From the NCBI RefSeq assembly GCF_045762675.1, contig NZ_JBJDLK010000001.1, positions 558,001 to 622,000 of the forward strand: DNA of 64,000 nucleotides, read 5' to 3'. Shown here in pieces: positions 44,092 through 53,155 of the stretch (within the stretch, counting starts at the first letter, position 1; every line of letters starts with the position of its first letter). The notes beneath the pieces are model-generated. The model saw only the letters and a program-made list of their open reading frames with translations, searched no databases and was not told the origin of the DNA. Both the position numbers and the translations under genes were made by a program. This stretch comes from Elizabethkingia meningoseptica_A (lineage in GTDB: Bacteria; Bacteroidota; Bacteroidia; Flavobacteriales; Weeksellaceae).

Positions 44092-45300
44092 TTAAATGTT
44101 TTTCGGAAAAGGATCTTTTAACTTTTGCTGCTTAAATAATTTAAATTCATCATCGTGCAGGAGGCAATTATTTAATTCCCCGGTTATTTTTTCAATATTG
44201 ATATGCTGACCGATAAAAACAAGCTCATTAATACGGTCTCCCCATTCTTTGCTCCAGCGTCCCTCAATAATGTCTTTATTATGAATATAGGAAGCGTAGC
44301 GTATCCTGTCGGAGTAGGGCATACTACACCACCATACTCCTGCTTTTTCCAGACGTGAAGATCCGCCTGCCTGGGAAAAATTCAAGGCATCATCCGGTCG
44401 TGATGCCAGCCAGAACAAGCCTTTGGATCTTATAATATTCTGTGGATATTCTGTATTGAGATAGTTCCATAAACGCTCCGGATGAAAAGGACGCTGGTCA
44501 CGGAATACAAATGAACCGATGCCATATTCCTCTGTTTCCGGAGTATGACTTTCAGCCTCTAATTCTTTTTGCCAGCCCGCTGAATTTTGGGCTTCTTCAA
44601 AATCGAACATACCTGTATTCAGAATTTCACCGGGATTGACTTTCCCAAATGCTGAAGTAATAATTTTTGCACCGGGATTTAGCTTATGGAGACTTGCCTT
44701 AAGTAATCCTACGGTGTCTTCATCTACAAGATCGGTTTTATTAAGGACAATTACATTGGCAAATTCTATCTGATCTGTCAACAGGTTTACAATAGTTCTG
44801 TAATCTCCGGGAATATCGGTTAGTTCTCTGTCCATTAACAATTCATGGGTTCCGAAATCTTTAAAGAAGTTAAAACAATCCACAACAGTCACCATTGTAT
44901 CTATATAGCTGAAACGGGAAAGATCTATTCCACTTTCTTCATCAACATAAGAAAAGGTTTGCGCTACCGGAACCGGTTCACTAATTCCCGTGCTTTCAAT
45001 AAGTAAATAATCAAAACGTTTCTCCCTTGCCAGTTTTTCTACTTCAATCATCAGGTCCTCGCGTAGGGTGCAGCAAATACATCCATTGCTCATTTCAACA
45101 AGTTTTTCCTCTGTTCGGGATAAAGTGTTTTCGTTTTCAACCAGTCTGGCATCTACATTCACCTCACTCATGTCATTAACGATAACTGCTACTTTCATAC
45201 CTTCTTTATTATGAAGAATATAGTTAAGCAATGTTGTCTTTCCTGCGCCTAAAAATCCACTTAAAACACTTACCGGTAGTTTGTTTACTATTGTCTGCAT
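44092..45300 (-). CDS. COG0523 (CobW/ZigA-like) GTP-binding metallochaperone
   Basis: The 402-aa protein has the G3E GTPase motifs: Walker A SGFLGAGKTTLLNYIL (residues about 15-28), the metal-binding CxCC loop NGCICCTLREDLMIEVEKLA, ESTGISEP (Walker B region) and NKTD base recognition (VIVLNKTDLVDEDT). The C-terminal CobW_C domain is present (FVFRDQRPFHPERLWNYLNT). The length and C-terminus fit the ZigA/YciC subgroup, which supplies zinc under starvation. Two palindromic boxes cover its promoter, in line with Zur-like control. It acts in the cytosol; the client is unknown. Confidence 0.92.
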   Translation of the reverse strand: MQTIVNKLPVSVLSGFLGAGKTTLLNYILHNKEGMKVAVIVNDMSEVNVDARLVENENTLSRTEEKLVEMSNGCICCTLREDLMIEVEKLAREKRFDYLLIESTGISEPVPVAQTFSYVDEESGIDLSRFSYIDTMVTVVDCFNFFKDFGTHELLMDRELTDIPGDYRTIVNLLTDQIEFANVIVLNKTDLVDEDTVGLLKASLHKLNPGAKIITSAFGKVNPGEILNTGMFDFEEAQNSAGWQKELEAESHTPETEEYGIGSFVFRDQRPFHPERLWNYLNTEYPQNIIRSKGLFWLASRPDDALNFSQAGGSSRLEKAGVWWCSMPYSDRIRYASYIHNKDIIEGRWSKEWGDRINELVFIGQHINIEKITGELNNCLLHDDEFKLFKQQKLKDPFPKNI

Positions 45301-45338
45301 GGTGTATAATAATAATTTAATATTTTGACTTTCTGTTA

Positions 45339-45394
45339 TTGCAATTGTGTTGCAAATATAATATTTAATTTCTTTAACGCAACTTAATTGCGTT
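45339..45394 (-). promoter_or_regulatory. Promoter with two palindromic operators (Zur-like) before the COG0523 gene
   Basis: Minus strand TTG (45382-45380), 19 bases and TATATTTG (45360-45353) form a full promoter. AACGCAACTTAATTGCGTT (45376-45394, perfect 7-5-7 palindrome) covers the -33 element. TTGCAATTGTGTTGCAA (45339-45355, 6-5-6) covers the end of the -7 box and the start site. Confidence 0.75.
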
Positions 45395-45414
45395 AATTAA
45401 ATAAACATATAAAA

Positions 45415-45437
45415 ACCTTCTTGCATTATAAGAAGGT
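45415..45437 (-). terminator. Terminator of the CPBP protease gene
   Basis: ACCTTCTT and AAGAAGGT form an 8-bp stem with a 7-base loop; on the minus strand TTTTTATATG follows. It lies 28 bases after the stop at 45465. Confidence 0.7.
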
Positions 45438-45464
45438 AAGTGGTATAGTTTAACAGTTCTGTAT

Positions 45465-46244
45465 TTAGTTTAGAGCGTGCTTAGGTTTGTAGAAATAAAA
45501 AGCAGCAATAGCTATAATCATGATAATTAAATAACTTATCCATGCATTTCTTTCTATATAATTTTCATAACCATGATCAATAATGCTATGTCCAATTCCT
45601 TCTTCATTTTTAAATCCTAAAAACCACTGTCCAAAATTCCATGCTGTATGTAGTCCGATTGAAAGCGATATGTTTTGAGCTTTTAAAGCAGCTAATCCAA
45701 ACAGAATGGCACCGGTTCCCGCACCTAAAAACGCCTGAAACCATGTCATGCCTCCGGCAACATGTTCTAATGAGAATATTATAAAAATAATGAATTGTGA
45801 GATGAACCTGCCATAAGAATAGTTTAAACTAAATAATGGATAAGCCCGAAAGGCTAATTCTTCACGGAGAGCCACAAGAGTATAAAGTGAAAAGTAAAAG
45901 AATATAGGAGATAAAGAAGATGTTAACCTGAAGGATAATTTGTAATGGCCGAATAATGTTAGGATTACAGGTTGGAGTAGAGTCATGAGAAGGCCAATTC
46001 CAAACCCGGTGATTATCATTTTTATGCTGGTCTTACTCAATTTAATTCCGATGTCTTTTGAAGTATATTTTTCCCATTTTCCAAATAGCAGGGTAAGACA
46101 AACTACAATACATATTGTGATGATAAGAAGCAAATGCTGGTTCCATTTGGTAGGAATATCTTTTATAAGTCCTGAAACCAAAGCAAGGCTTGCAGCACAA
46201 AGAAGGCAGAATAATACCGGCCTTATTACCATCTTTAATTTCAT
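45465..46244 (-). CDS. CPBP-family intramembrane metalloprotease (Abi/CAAX-like)
   Basis: The 259-aa protein has about eight membrane helices and the three CPBP motifs: ALREELAFRAYPLF (EExxxR), IFSLEHVAGGMTW (His) and LSIGLHTAWNFGQWFLG (HxxxN). All metal-site residues are present. Family members cleave substrates in the membrane; some give bacteriocin self-immunity, but no bacteriocin gene is seen here. The gene is single, with its own terminator. Confidence 0.9.
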   Translation of the reverse strand: MKLKMVIRPVLFCLLCAASLALVSGLIKDIPTKWNQHLLLIITICIVVCLTLLFGKWEKYTSKDIGIKLSKTSIKMIITGFGIGLLMTLLQPVILTLFGHYKLSFRLTSSLSPIFFYFSLYTLVALREELAFRAYPLFSLNYSYGRFISQFIIFIIFSLEHVAGGMTWFQAFLGAGTGAILFGLAALKAQNISLSIGLHTAWNFGQWFLGFKNEEGIGHSIIDHGYENYIERNAWISYLIIMIIAIAAFYFYKPKHALN

Positions 46245-46403
46245 AGCATTTTATTGAATTATTTTGGTATTGTATAAAAGTGATACTAAATATAGTGTTA
46301 AGTTAAAGATATTTATCATTACATATCACCTGTTATAATTTTTATTGATGCATACATAGAAAAACAACCACTATTTATGCTGCTTTAATATAATTTACAT
46401 CAC

Positions 46404-46430
46404 AAAAAGCCCTCTTGGAAGAGAGCCCTG
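46404..46430 (-). terminator. Terminator of the 275-aa lipoprotein gene
   Basis: Minus strand GGGCTCTCTT/AAGAGGGCTT pairs imperfectly around CC, then TTTTTGTG. It lies about 25 bases after the stop. Confidence 0.6.
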
Positions 46431-46453
46431 GAAATTATTAAAACTCAAAAAAG

Positions 46454-47281
46454 TTATTTAAAATAAATACGTACACTTTTATTTACGGAGACTAAATTAT
46501 TTTTATAGGTTGCGGGTTGCCATTTATTGTAGTCTTTTAAAAGTATTTCTTTAGTCAGCTGTTCAAGTTGTGATCTGTATTTTTCGTTCTCTGCATAATC
46601 ATTATACCAACGGGATATATTTAAACTGCGGATTTCTCCTTTTTTATTAATAATAAAATCAATATCCAAAGAGGGGGAGTTGCCTGCTTCTTTTTTTAAT
46701 GGTAAGCCTGTTGGAATCGTTACTGTTGATTCTTTTTCTATCTCTGTATTTTTGTTAATATAATGAGCTCTTTGATTGTCCTCTAAGCTATAATCATTAA
46801 TGACTTTATTTTGGTTTTTAATCTTCTTAATTAAAAGAGCCTCTGCTTCACTTTCAAACACTTTTTTGTAATCTTTTCCATGGCGCTTTTTCATTATTTT
46901 ATCTACATAAGCATTATAGCAGCCTTGCGTTTGCTTTGGGGATATAGCATCAGAAATATATTCTGTTTTTACGTAAAAGTTTTTCTTTTTTGCAATTTCA
47001 TCTAATTCTTCATCGTATATCAATACATTTTGTGAACATTCATGACAAATAGTTCTAACATAAATTGCATGATGTTTCTCCAGATCTCTTTTTGCGGATG
47101 CAATACTTTTTATACATGTTATGTCTTCCTTTTCCGGATTATTAATGTATGTATTGATATTGACAGGTGATGGAATGCGAATCAGTTCATTTGAGATTTT
47201 AGTTGAATCAGATGTTTTTTTTGAGCAGCTAAATAGCAATATCAGTATAATAAAAGTAATAAAACAGTAGTTGTTTTTCAT
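46454..47281 (-). CDS. Hypothetical lipoprotein with TonB_C-like C-terminus
   Basis: The 275-aa product has a lipoprotein signal (YCFITFIILILLFSCSKKT). The middle contains paired cysteines (RTICHECSQNVLIY and QTQGCYNAYVDKI) and a Lys/Glu-rich helical part. The last 70 residues (SLDIDFIINKKGEIRSLNIS, then LLKDYNKWQPATYKNNLVSV) have the strand-helix-strand pattern of TonB C-terminal-like domains used in many Bacteroidota lipoproteins. Function is unknown; an envelope role is likely. Confidence 0.7.
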   Translation of the reverse strand: MKNNYCFITFIILILLFSCSKKTSDSTKISNELIRIPSPVNINTYINNPEKEDITCIKSIASAKRDLEKHHAIYVRTICHECSQNVLIYDEELDEIAKKKNFYVKTEYISDAISPKQTQGCYNAYVDKIMKKRHGKDYKKVFESEAEALLIKKIKNQNKVINDYSLEDNQRAHYINKNTEIEKESTVTIPTGLPLKKEAGNSPSLDIDFIINKKGEIRSLNISRWYNDYAENEKYRSQLEQLTKEILLKDYNKWQPATYKNNLVSVNKSVRIYFK

Positions 47282-47377
47282 AGATTTTTAATTCATCTGC
47301 ATCTGCAAAATAAGACTAAAAAGTGATACTTCTTTGCAAAGATAAATTTTAAGGGCGACGCTGTAAGAGATTATATA

Positions 47378-47824
47378 CTACGGATTAACAACATGTACCG
47401 CTACAATTTTAAGGTTGCCGTATTTTAATAAGGCCTCTTTCATATTAAGATCTTCACTTGCTGTCTGATCCGATATTTCAACTGGTTTATCAGGGTTTGG
47501 CCGTGTGTATACAATAACATTAGACGGTTTTTTGTTTTTATTCACCTGGTCATGGTAGTCTTTATCCTTTAAAAAAGCGATACTTAGACTTGTGGTACCT
47601 TGTTGGGGAAAGTCTTTGAATACGCTTAATGTTTTCATACCGGGAAGTTTTGTCAAAAGTTCTGATAAATCTTTCCCTTTATAGCTAAGTTCATTTTTTT
47701 TAATCTGTAATAGCATTTCTTTCTGTGTTGGCCTGGGGTTTATACATGCTGTTGCCAAACCAAAAAATACCAGAGAAAGCAATATTTTAAAGGATACCCT
47801 TTTATTTTGGTGTTGTTTCATCAT
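47378..47824 (-). CDS. Small hypothetical lipoprotein
   Basis: The 148-aa product starts MMKQHQNKRVSFKILLSLVF and has a lipobox near FFGLATACINPRP. The mature part contains KDLSELLTKLPGMKTLSVFK and a C-terminal KYGNLKIVAVHVVNP; I do not recognise a family. ATG 47824 (or 47821) is preferred to the TTG at 47848, which lies inside the -7 box TATATTTG at 47846-47853. Confidence 0.65.
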   Translation of the reverse strand: MMKQHQNKRVSFKILLSLVFFGLATACINPRPTQKEMLLQIKKNELSYKGKDLSELLTKLPGMKTLSVFKDFPQQGTTSLSIAFLKDKDYHDQVNKNKKPSNVIVYTRPNPDKPVEISDQTASEDLNMKEALLKYGNLKIVAVHVVNP

Positions 47825-47845
47825 TAATTGTTTATTGCTGTTGTT

Positions 47846-47853
47846 CAAATATA
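47846..47853 (-). promoter_or_regulatory. -7 box for the 148-aa lipoprotein gene
   Basis: Minus strand TATATTTG, 21 bases before the ATG at 47824. Confidence 0.5.
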
Positions 47854-47971
47854 ATATTATTTCCCTTTAACGTGATTAAAATATTTATTTAAACCGATAA
47901 AATTTTCAATTGTATTATAAAAATATGATATAAAAATAGGATGAAATAAAGATTTTTTATAGTTTTATGAC

Positions 47972-49996
47972 ATGAAAGCTGCTTTATTATTATTTATTTG
48001 TTCTGCAACAACACTTTTTGCACAAAGAGATACCCTTAAAATTAATAACGACTGGAGGTTTGAAATTGAAAATAACAAAATCACACCACCCAATGAATTA
48101 GCCTTTAAAACATTAAATTCATCAGAAGCTGTATCTATCCCGCATACATGGAATGTTAAGGATAAGAGTCAGAACCATTACGGTTTTGCGTGGTATCAGA
48201 AAAAGCTGAATATTCCTGCGAATTTTAAAAATAAAAGATTAAAACTGGTATTCGGAGCGGTCAATCATACTTCCTATTTTTACATCAACGGAAAGAAAGT
48301 AGGAGAGAATATAGGTGACGGGTTTAATAAAATCACGCTGGATGTCTCCGATTATCTTATCCCGGGGAAAGAAAATGTACTGACGGTTTTGGTAAATAAT
48401 GATTATGGACAACATAAAATTCCTTTCGGAAGCTCATTTGACTGGCCTAACGATGGTGGTATTATTCGGGAAGCTTATATTGTAGAATCCGATAAAGACG
48501 GTGCAGAAAAATTATCCTCACTTCCCAAACTAAATATTAAGGATCATTCAGCTGATCTGGATTTAAAAATCAGCTTTCAGCAGCAACAGAATATTCAACT
48601 AGAAGTTTCAGTAACAGAGTGGAATCAGTCGACAAAAAATACAATTTTCAGAAAGAAAATTACTCCGGTATGGAAAGGTAATGTAGCGCAGACGGCTGTC
48701 CATCTTGACAGGGTAAATCCATGGCATTTTGATTTTACGAATCTGTACAGAATAGAGGTGAAGGTTTTAAAAAATAATAAAGCAATTGATCATATTACTG
48801 CTACAACCGGATTCCGGAATATAGAGCTAAAGAACGGAAGATTATTTCTGAATGGTGAAGATGTTAAGTTAATGGGAATAGAATGGACCGCCGGATCTAA
48901 CCCCGATATTGGTTTTGCTGAAAGCAAAAAAGACATTTATGAAAATGTAAAAAGGATGAAGGATGTGAATGCTATTCTCACCAGAATACATTTTCAGCAG
49001 GATGATTATTTCTATGAACTTTGCGATCGTTTAGGAATACTGGTTCAGGCAGAAGTTCCGTTGTGGGGCGGAGAAACACCGGCTTCTCCATTGATGGATG
49101 AACTGGCTAAAAAACAACTTGATGCTATGATTGGTAATCTTCGGAATCATCCGTCGATTTTTTCATGGGGTGTTGGCAATGAATTACAGGGGCGAAATCC
49201 TGAAATGAAAAAACTGATTCAGGGCTGGCTGGATTATGCCCGTAAACTGGATCCTTCCCGGAAAGTTACTTATGTGAGTAACACCATTGCTGAAAGTTTT
49301 AAAGGAGATAAAAATTTCACACCTGATGCCGGAAGTCTTGGGGATTATATCAATATGAATGAATATTCAGGAAGCTGGTGGCCGATTCCTGAAGCAGAAC
49401 TGAGCAGCTACCTGGATAAGGTACACCATACTTATCCGGATATGCCATTCTTTATTTCTGAATTTGGTTTGTGTGAACCTAACTTCAGGGGTGGTGATGA
49501 ACGGAGAGTTAAGGATCTTATTTACCATATGGGCGTATATGAAACGAAAGATTATATTAACGGTGCTATTTATTTCGATTTAACTGATTACCGTACGCAT
49601 TATCCGGGAACAAGTGTGGAAGGAAGATTCCGCCAAAGAGTACATGGCGTTTATGACTTTTATGGCAATCCTAAACCATCTATGAAAGTATTGCGTGAAC
49701 TATCGTCGCCGGTAGAAGTTCAACAGACCCGCCAAAGCAGCAAAGGAAAACTAAGCGTGGTTATATTTTGCAGTAAAGGACTTCCGCAGCATACTGTAAA
49801 GGGCTACAGGCTGTATTTAAGCAATCAGGAAAATAATTACCGGAACTTTAAACCATATGATGTTCCGGAAATTAAACCCGGTGAACAGAAAACAATAGAA
49901 ATAGAGGATTTATATAACGGTGAAGGAATTGTTACGGTGGAAAGGCCCAATGGCTTTGTTGTTACCCAGAAAAACTTTTATATCCCGAAGGATTAA
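47972..49996 (+). CDS. Exported glycoside hydrolase family 2 protein (beta-galactosidase/glucuronidase-like)
   Basis: The 674-aa protein has a signal peptide (MKAALLLFICSATTLFAQ), a jelly-roll sugar-binding domain (SIPHTWNVKDK, GFAWYQKKLNIP, FYINGKKVGENIGDGFNKIT), an Ig-like domain, and a TIM barrel (LMGIEWTAGSNPDIGFAESK). The GH2 acid/base is Glu404 in SWGVGNELQGRNPE and the nucleophile is Glu497 in PFFISEFGLCEP. It cleaves terminal beta-glycosides in the periplasm or outside; the sugar cannot be fixed from sequence. A terminator follows the stop closely, so it is probably a single-gene unit. Confidence 0.92.
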   Translation: MKAALLLFICSATTLFAQRDTLKINNDWRFEIENNKITPPNELAFKTLNSSEAVSIPHTWNVKDKSQNHYGFAWYQKKLNIPANFKNKRLKLVFGAVNHTSYFYINGKKVGENIGDGFNKITLDVSDYLIPGKENVLTVLVNNDYGQHKIPFGSSFDWPNDGGIIREAYIVESDKDGAEKLSSLPKLNIKDHSADLDLKISFQQQQNIQLEVSVTEWNQSTKNTIFRKKITPVWKGNVAQTAVHLDRVNPWHFDFTNLYRIEVKVLKNNKAIDHITATTGFRNIELKNGRLFLNGEDVKLMGIEWTAGSNPDIGFAESKKDIYENVKRMKDVNAILTRIHFQQDDYFYELCDRLGILVQAEVPLWGGETPASPLMDELAKKQLDAMIGNLRNHPSIFSWGVGNELQGRNPEMKKLIQGWLDYARKLDPSRKVTYVSNTIAESFKGDKNFTPDAGSLGDYINMNEYSGSWWPIPEAELSSYLDKVHHTYPDMPFFISEFGLCEPNFRGGDERRVKDLIYHMGVYETKDYINGAIYFDLTDYRTHYPGTSVEGRFRQRVHGVYDFYGNPKPSMKVLRELSSPVEVQQTRQSSKGKLSVVIFCSKGLPQHTVKGYRLYLSNQENNYRNFKPYDVPEIKPGEQKTIEIEDLYNGEGIVTVERPNGFVVTQKNFYIPKD

Positions 49997-50021
49997 TCTC
50001 TGATTGGCTATAAAAATTACT

Positions 50022-50050
50022 TACCCTCTTTAATATGAAGGAGGGTATCT
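50022..50050 (+). terminator. Terminator of the GH2 gene
   Basis: TACCCTC and GAGGGTA form a 7-bp stem around a 12-base loop, followed by TCTTTATTT, 25 bases after the stop. Confidence 0.6.
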
Positions 50051-50080
50051 TTATTTATAAAGTCCGGGCTATGATAAAAA

Positions 50081-50147
50081 ATAGTTTTCCCATAGTTTTA
50101 AAAAATCAATATATTATATTATGATAGTTTTATTCTATTAAAACTAT
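50081..50147 (+). promoter_or_regulatory. ATAGTTTT box cluster upstream of katG
   Basis: ATAGTTTT occurs at 50081, 50092 and 50124, and inverted (AAAACTAT) at 50140; the last two form the palindrome ATAGTTTTA-N6-TAAAACTAT. The first two are 11 bases apart. A possible -7 box TACCTTGG follows at about 50170. Position and spacing suit an activator of peroxide response, but the factor is not identified. A 10-bp inverted pair ATTATTCGTT/AACGAATAAT (50156, 50269) flanks the leader. Confidence 0.45.
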
Positions 50148-50288
50148 AAAAATTCATTATTCGTTTTTGTACCTTGGCTAAAGATGATCTGATTAGATTT
50201 GTAACAGGAATTCTCACCCCGGGTATTCGGGGGATCAAAATATTTTGGTAATTTTATAGGAAATCACTAACGAATAATTTAAAAAAAT

Positions 50289-52499
50289 ATGGAAAACCAA
50301 TCCAACGACATCAGCAAGTGCCCTTTTCATAATGGTACTTTAGAAAAACAGAATGTAAGCAGTAACGGTACCCAGAACAAGGACTGGTGGCCGAAGCAAC
50401 TCACACTGGACATCCTGCGTCAACACTCTTCATTGACAGATCCGATGGATGAGGGATTCAATTATGCAGAAGAGTTTAAAAAGCTGGATCTTGCAGCAGT
50501 GAAGAAAGATCTTACCGACCTAATGACTGATTCTCAGGATTGGTGGCCGGCAGATTTCGGTCATTACGGACCTTTATTTATCCGTATGGCATGGCATAGC
50601 GCCGGAACATACAGACTTCAGGATGGCCGTGGTGGCGGTGGAAGAGGACAACAGCGTTTTGCTCCGCTGAACAGCTGGCCGGATAATGTGAGTCTAGACA
50701 AAGCCAGAAGATTATTATGGCCGATAAAACAGAAATATGGTAAAAAAATATCCTGGGCAGACCTTCTGATCCTTACAGGTAATGTAGCACTTGAGTCTAT
50801 GGGATTAAAAACCATAGGATTTGGTGGTGGGCGTTCCGATGTATGGGAAGCAGATAAAGATGTATACTGGGGTGATGAAAAAACATGGCTGGGAACAGAT
50901 AAACGTTATAGTGGTGACCGTGATCTGGAAGATCCGCTGGCTGCTACAACAATGGGATTAATCTATGTAAATCCTGAAGGTCCGGAAGGAAAACCGGATC
51001 CACTTGCAGCAGCAAAAGACATCCGTGATACATTCGGGCGTATGGGGATGAATGACGAAGAAACTGTAGCATTAATAGCCGGAGGACATACGTTTGGTAA
51101 AACACATGGTGCCGGAGATGCTGCATTAGTAGGAGCAGAACCCGAGGCAGCAGGAATTGAAGCACAGGGACTAGGCTGGGCAAGTAAGTTCGGATCGGGC
51201 TCCGGAGCTGATGCTATTACCAGTGGCCTGGAGGTGACCTGGACAAAAACACCAACCCAATGGAGTAATGACTTTTTCGAACATTTATTCAGCTACGAAT
51301 GGGAATTAACAAAAAGTCCGGCAGGTGCTTATCAATGGATTGCAAAAGATGCAGGTGATATCATTCCGAATGCATTCGATGCTTCGAAAAAAGGACCTGC
51401 ATATATGCTTACAACTGACCTTTCTTTAAGATTTGATCCGGTATATGAGAAAATATCCAGACATTTTTATGAAAATCCTGATGAACTGGCAAAAGCCTTT
51501 GCACATGCATGGTTTAAATTAGTTCACAGAGATATGGGACCAAAATCCCGTTACTTAGGACCGGAAGTACCAGCAGAAGATTTTATCTGGCAGGATCCGC
51601 TTCCGGCAGTTGATCATCAGCTGATTGATGAACAGGATGCAGCACAGTTAAAAAATAAAATTCTGGAATCAGGATTATCCATTTCTGCACTGGTATCAAC
51701 GGCATGGGCTTCTGCTTCTACATTCCGTGGTTCAGACAAAAGGGGAGGTGCTAATGGTGCACGTGTACGCCTGGAGCCTCAGAAAAACTGGGCAGTAAAT
51801 AATCCGGTACAATTATCCAGAGTATTAAATGTACTTGAAAGTATTCAGCAGCAGTTTAATGCATCACAAACCGGTCGTAAAAAAGTTTCATTAGCAGATA
51901 TGATTGTTTTGGCCGGAAATGCGGGGATTGAGAAGGCTGCTAAAAATGCCGGAATTGATATTAAGGTTCCTTTTACATCGGGACGTACAGATGCTTCACA
52001 GGAACAAACAGATGTAGAATCATTCGCATACCTGGAACCATATGCAGATGGTTTCCGTAATTACAAAAGAGGAAAATCTTCTACTTCAACTGAAGAATTT
52101 TTAATTGATAAAGCACAATTGCTGACCCTTACAGCTCCGGAACTAACAGTATTAGTAGGTGGATTACGTGTACTGGACACTAATTATGACGGATCAAAAC
52201 TTGGTGTATTCACCGACAAAGCAGGTGTTCTGACAAATGATTTCTTTATTAACCTTCTCGATATGGGTACTGTTTGGAAATCTACGGATGATTCTCAGGA
52301 AGTATTCGAAGGTAAAGACCGTAAAACAGGTGCAGCGAAATGGACTGCTACAAGAGCAGATCTGGTATTTGGCTCTCATTCGGAACTAAGAGCTATTGCT
52401 GAAGTATATGCCAGTGGAGACGCACACCACAAATTTGTTAATGATTTTGTTGCTGCATGGACTAAAGTCATGAATCTTGACCGTTTTGATATAAAATAA
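50289..52499 (+). CDS. katG: Catalase-peroxidase KatG
   Basis: The 736-aa protein is a full-length class I peroxidase with two tandem domains. The first carries the distal site FIRMAWHSAGTYRLQDGRGG (Arg, Trp, His), the Tyr of the Met-Tyr-Trp adduct in GLIYVNPEGPEG, the Met in RMGMNDEE, and the proximal heme His in IAGGHTFGKTHGAGD. The second domain (GLSISALVSTAWASASTFRG, LADMIVLAGNAGIEKAAKNA) lacks heme ligands as usual. It removes hydrogen peroxide and, in mycobacteria, activates isoniazid. A strong terminator follows; the gene is monocistronic. Confidence 0.98.
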   Translation: MENQSNDISKCPFHNGTLEKQNVSSNGTQNKDWWPKQLTLDILRQHSSLTDPMDEGFNYAEEFKKLDLAAVKKDLTDLMTDSQDWWPADFGHYGPLFIRMAWHSAGTYRLQDGRGGGGRGQQRFAPLNSWPDNVSLDKARRLLWPIKQKYGKKISWADLLILTGNVALESMGLKTIGFGGGRSDVWEADKDVYWGDEKTWLGTDKRYSGDRDLEDPLAATTMGLIYVNPEGPEGKPDPLAAAKDIRDTFGRMGMNDEETVALIAGGHTFGKTHGAGDAALVGAEPEAAGIEAQGLGWASKFGSGSGADAITSGLEVTWTKTPTQWSNDFFEHLFSYEWELTKSPAGAYQWIAKDAGDIIPNAFDASKKGPAYMLTTDLSLRFDPVYEKISRHFYENPDELAKAFAHAWFKLVHRDMGPKSRYLGPEVPAEDFIWQDPLPAVDHQLIDEQDAAQLKNKILESGLSISALVSTAWASASTFRGSDKRGGANGARVRLEPQKNWAVNNPVQLSRVLNVLESIQQQFNASQTGRKKVSLADMIVLAGNAGIEKAAKNAGIDIKVPFTSGRTDASQEQTDVESFAYLEPYADGFRNYKRGKSSTSTEEFLIDKAQLLTLTAPELTVLVGGLRVLDTNYDGSKLGVFTDKAGVLTNDFFINLLDMGTVWKSTDDSQEVFEGKDRKTGAAKWTATRADLVFGSHSELRAIAEVYASGDAHHKFVNDFVAAWTKVMNLDRFDIK

Positions 52500-52568
52500 T
52501 ATAGGTCGGTGATTGTATATAATCAGGTAACTACCATTCAAAACTATATTACAATTATACTATAACTT

Positions 52569-52602
52569 AAAAAGCTGTCTGTAATTTACAGACAGCTTTT
52601 TT
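52569..52602 (+). terminator. Terminator of katG
   Basis: AAAAAGCTGTCTGT and ACAGACAGCTTTTT form a 14-bp stem with a 5-base loop and a T run, 70 bases after the stop. Confidence 0.9.
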
Positions 52603-52639
52603 TATCTTTTGTTTCATCATTTGTTTTTAATTTTTGTAG

Positions 52640-53155
52640 TGGGTTTTTATTCAACCACATAGAGATGCCATAATCGCATTATCAGAAATTCTCACGTAAG
52701 TTTTAAACCAGATAGAGGCATAGCTTTTTACTCATTAAAGAGTTATGTAGATTACTAAAGTAATTGTACATCAGCTCAATGGAAGACGGTGTCATGCTGA
52801 GCTGAGTTTATAGTGAGCTTGACGAACTATCGGAAGCATAGATTATAAACTTCTTTTGTATCTTTTGTGGTTAAACAACTTCTCGATAGACTTCGCGTTG
52901 CTGCAAAGTGACGAAATATATTAAACCACATAGGGACATAGACTATTTGCCAGTAAAGTATTACATAGATTCCCAATGAAATTACACATCAGGCTAGTAC
53001 AAAGAAAATCTCAGATTTTCTAACTTTTGTGTACTTCTGTACACTGTAATATTCCGCTATAAGGTACTTTTGTGTCTTTTGTGGTTAAATATATTCAACC
53101 ATTAAGGTATTAAGCAAATCCTTTTATCCTTAATTTTTTAATGGTAAAAGCTTTT
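52640..53155 (+). repeat. Two tandem copies of the composite intergenic repeat
   Basis: Copy one has ACCACATAGAGATGCC, a core at 52745 (ATGTAGATTACTAAAGTAAT), GTGGTTAAACAACTTCTCG and TTGCTGCAAAGTGACGAAAT. Copy two begins ACCACATAGGGACATAG, has a diverged core at 52963, AAAGAAAATCTCAGATTTTC, AACCATTAAGGTATTAAGC and TAATGGTAAAAGCTTTTATT, ending at the stop of the PepSY gene. No gene is supported in the gap. Confidence 0.8.

Noticed and set aside
47825..47848. TTG 47848 as the start of the 148-aa lipoprotein
   Set aside because: This TTG is the end of a perfect -7 box TATATTTG; ATG 47824 follows at a suitable distance.
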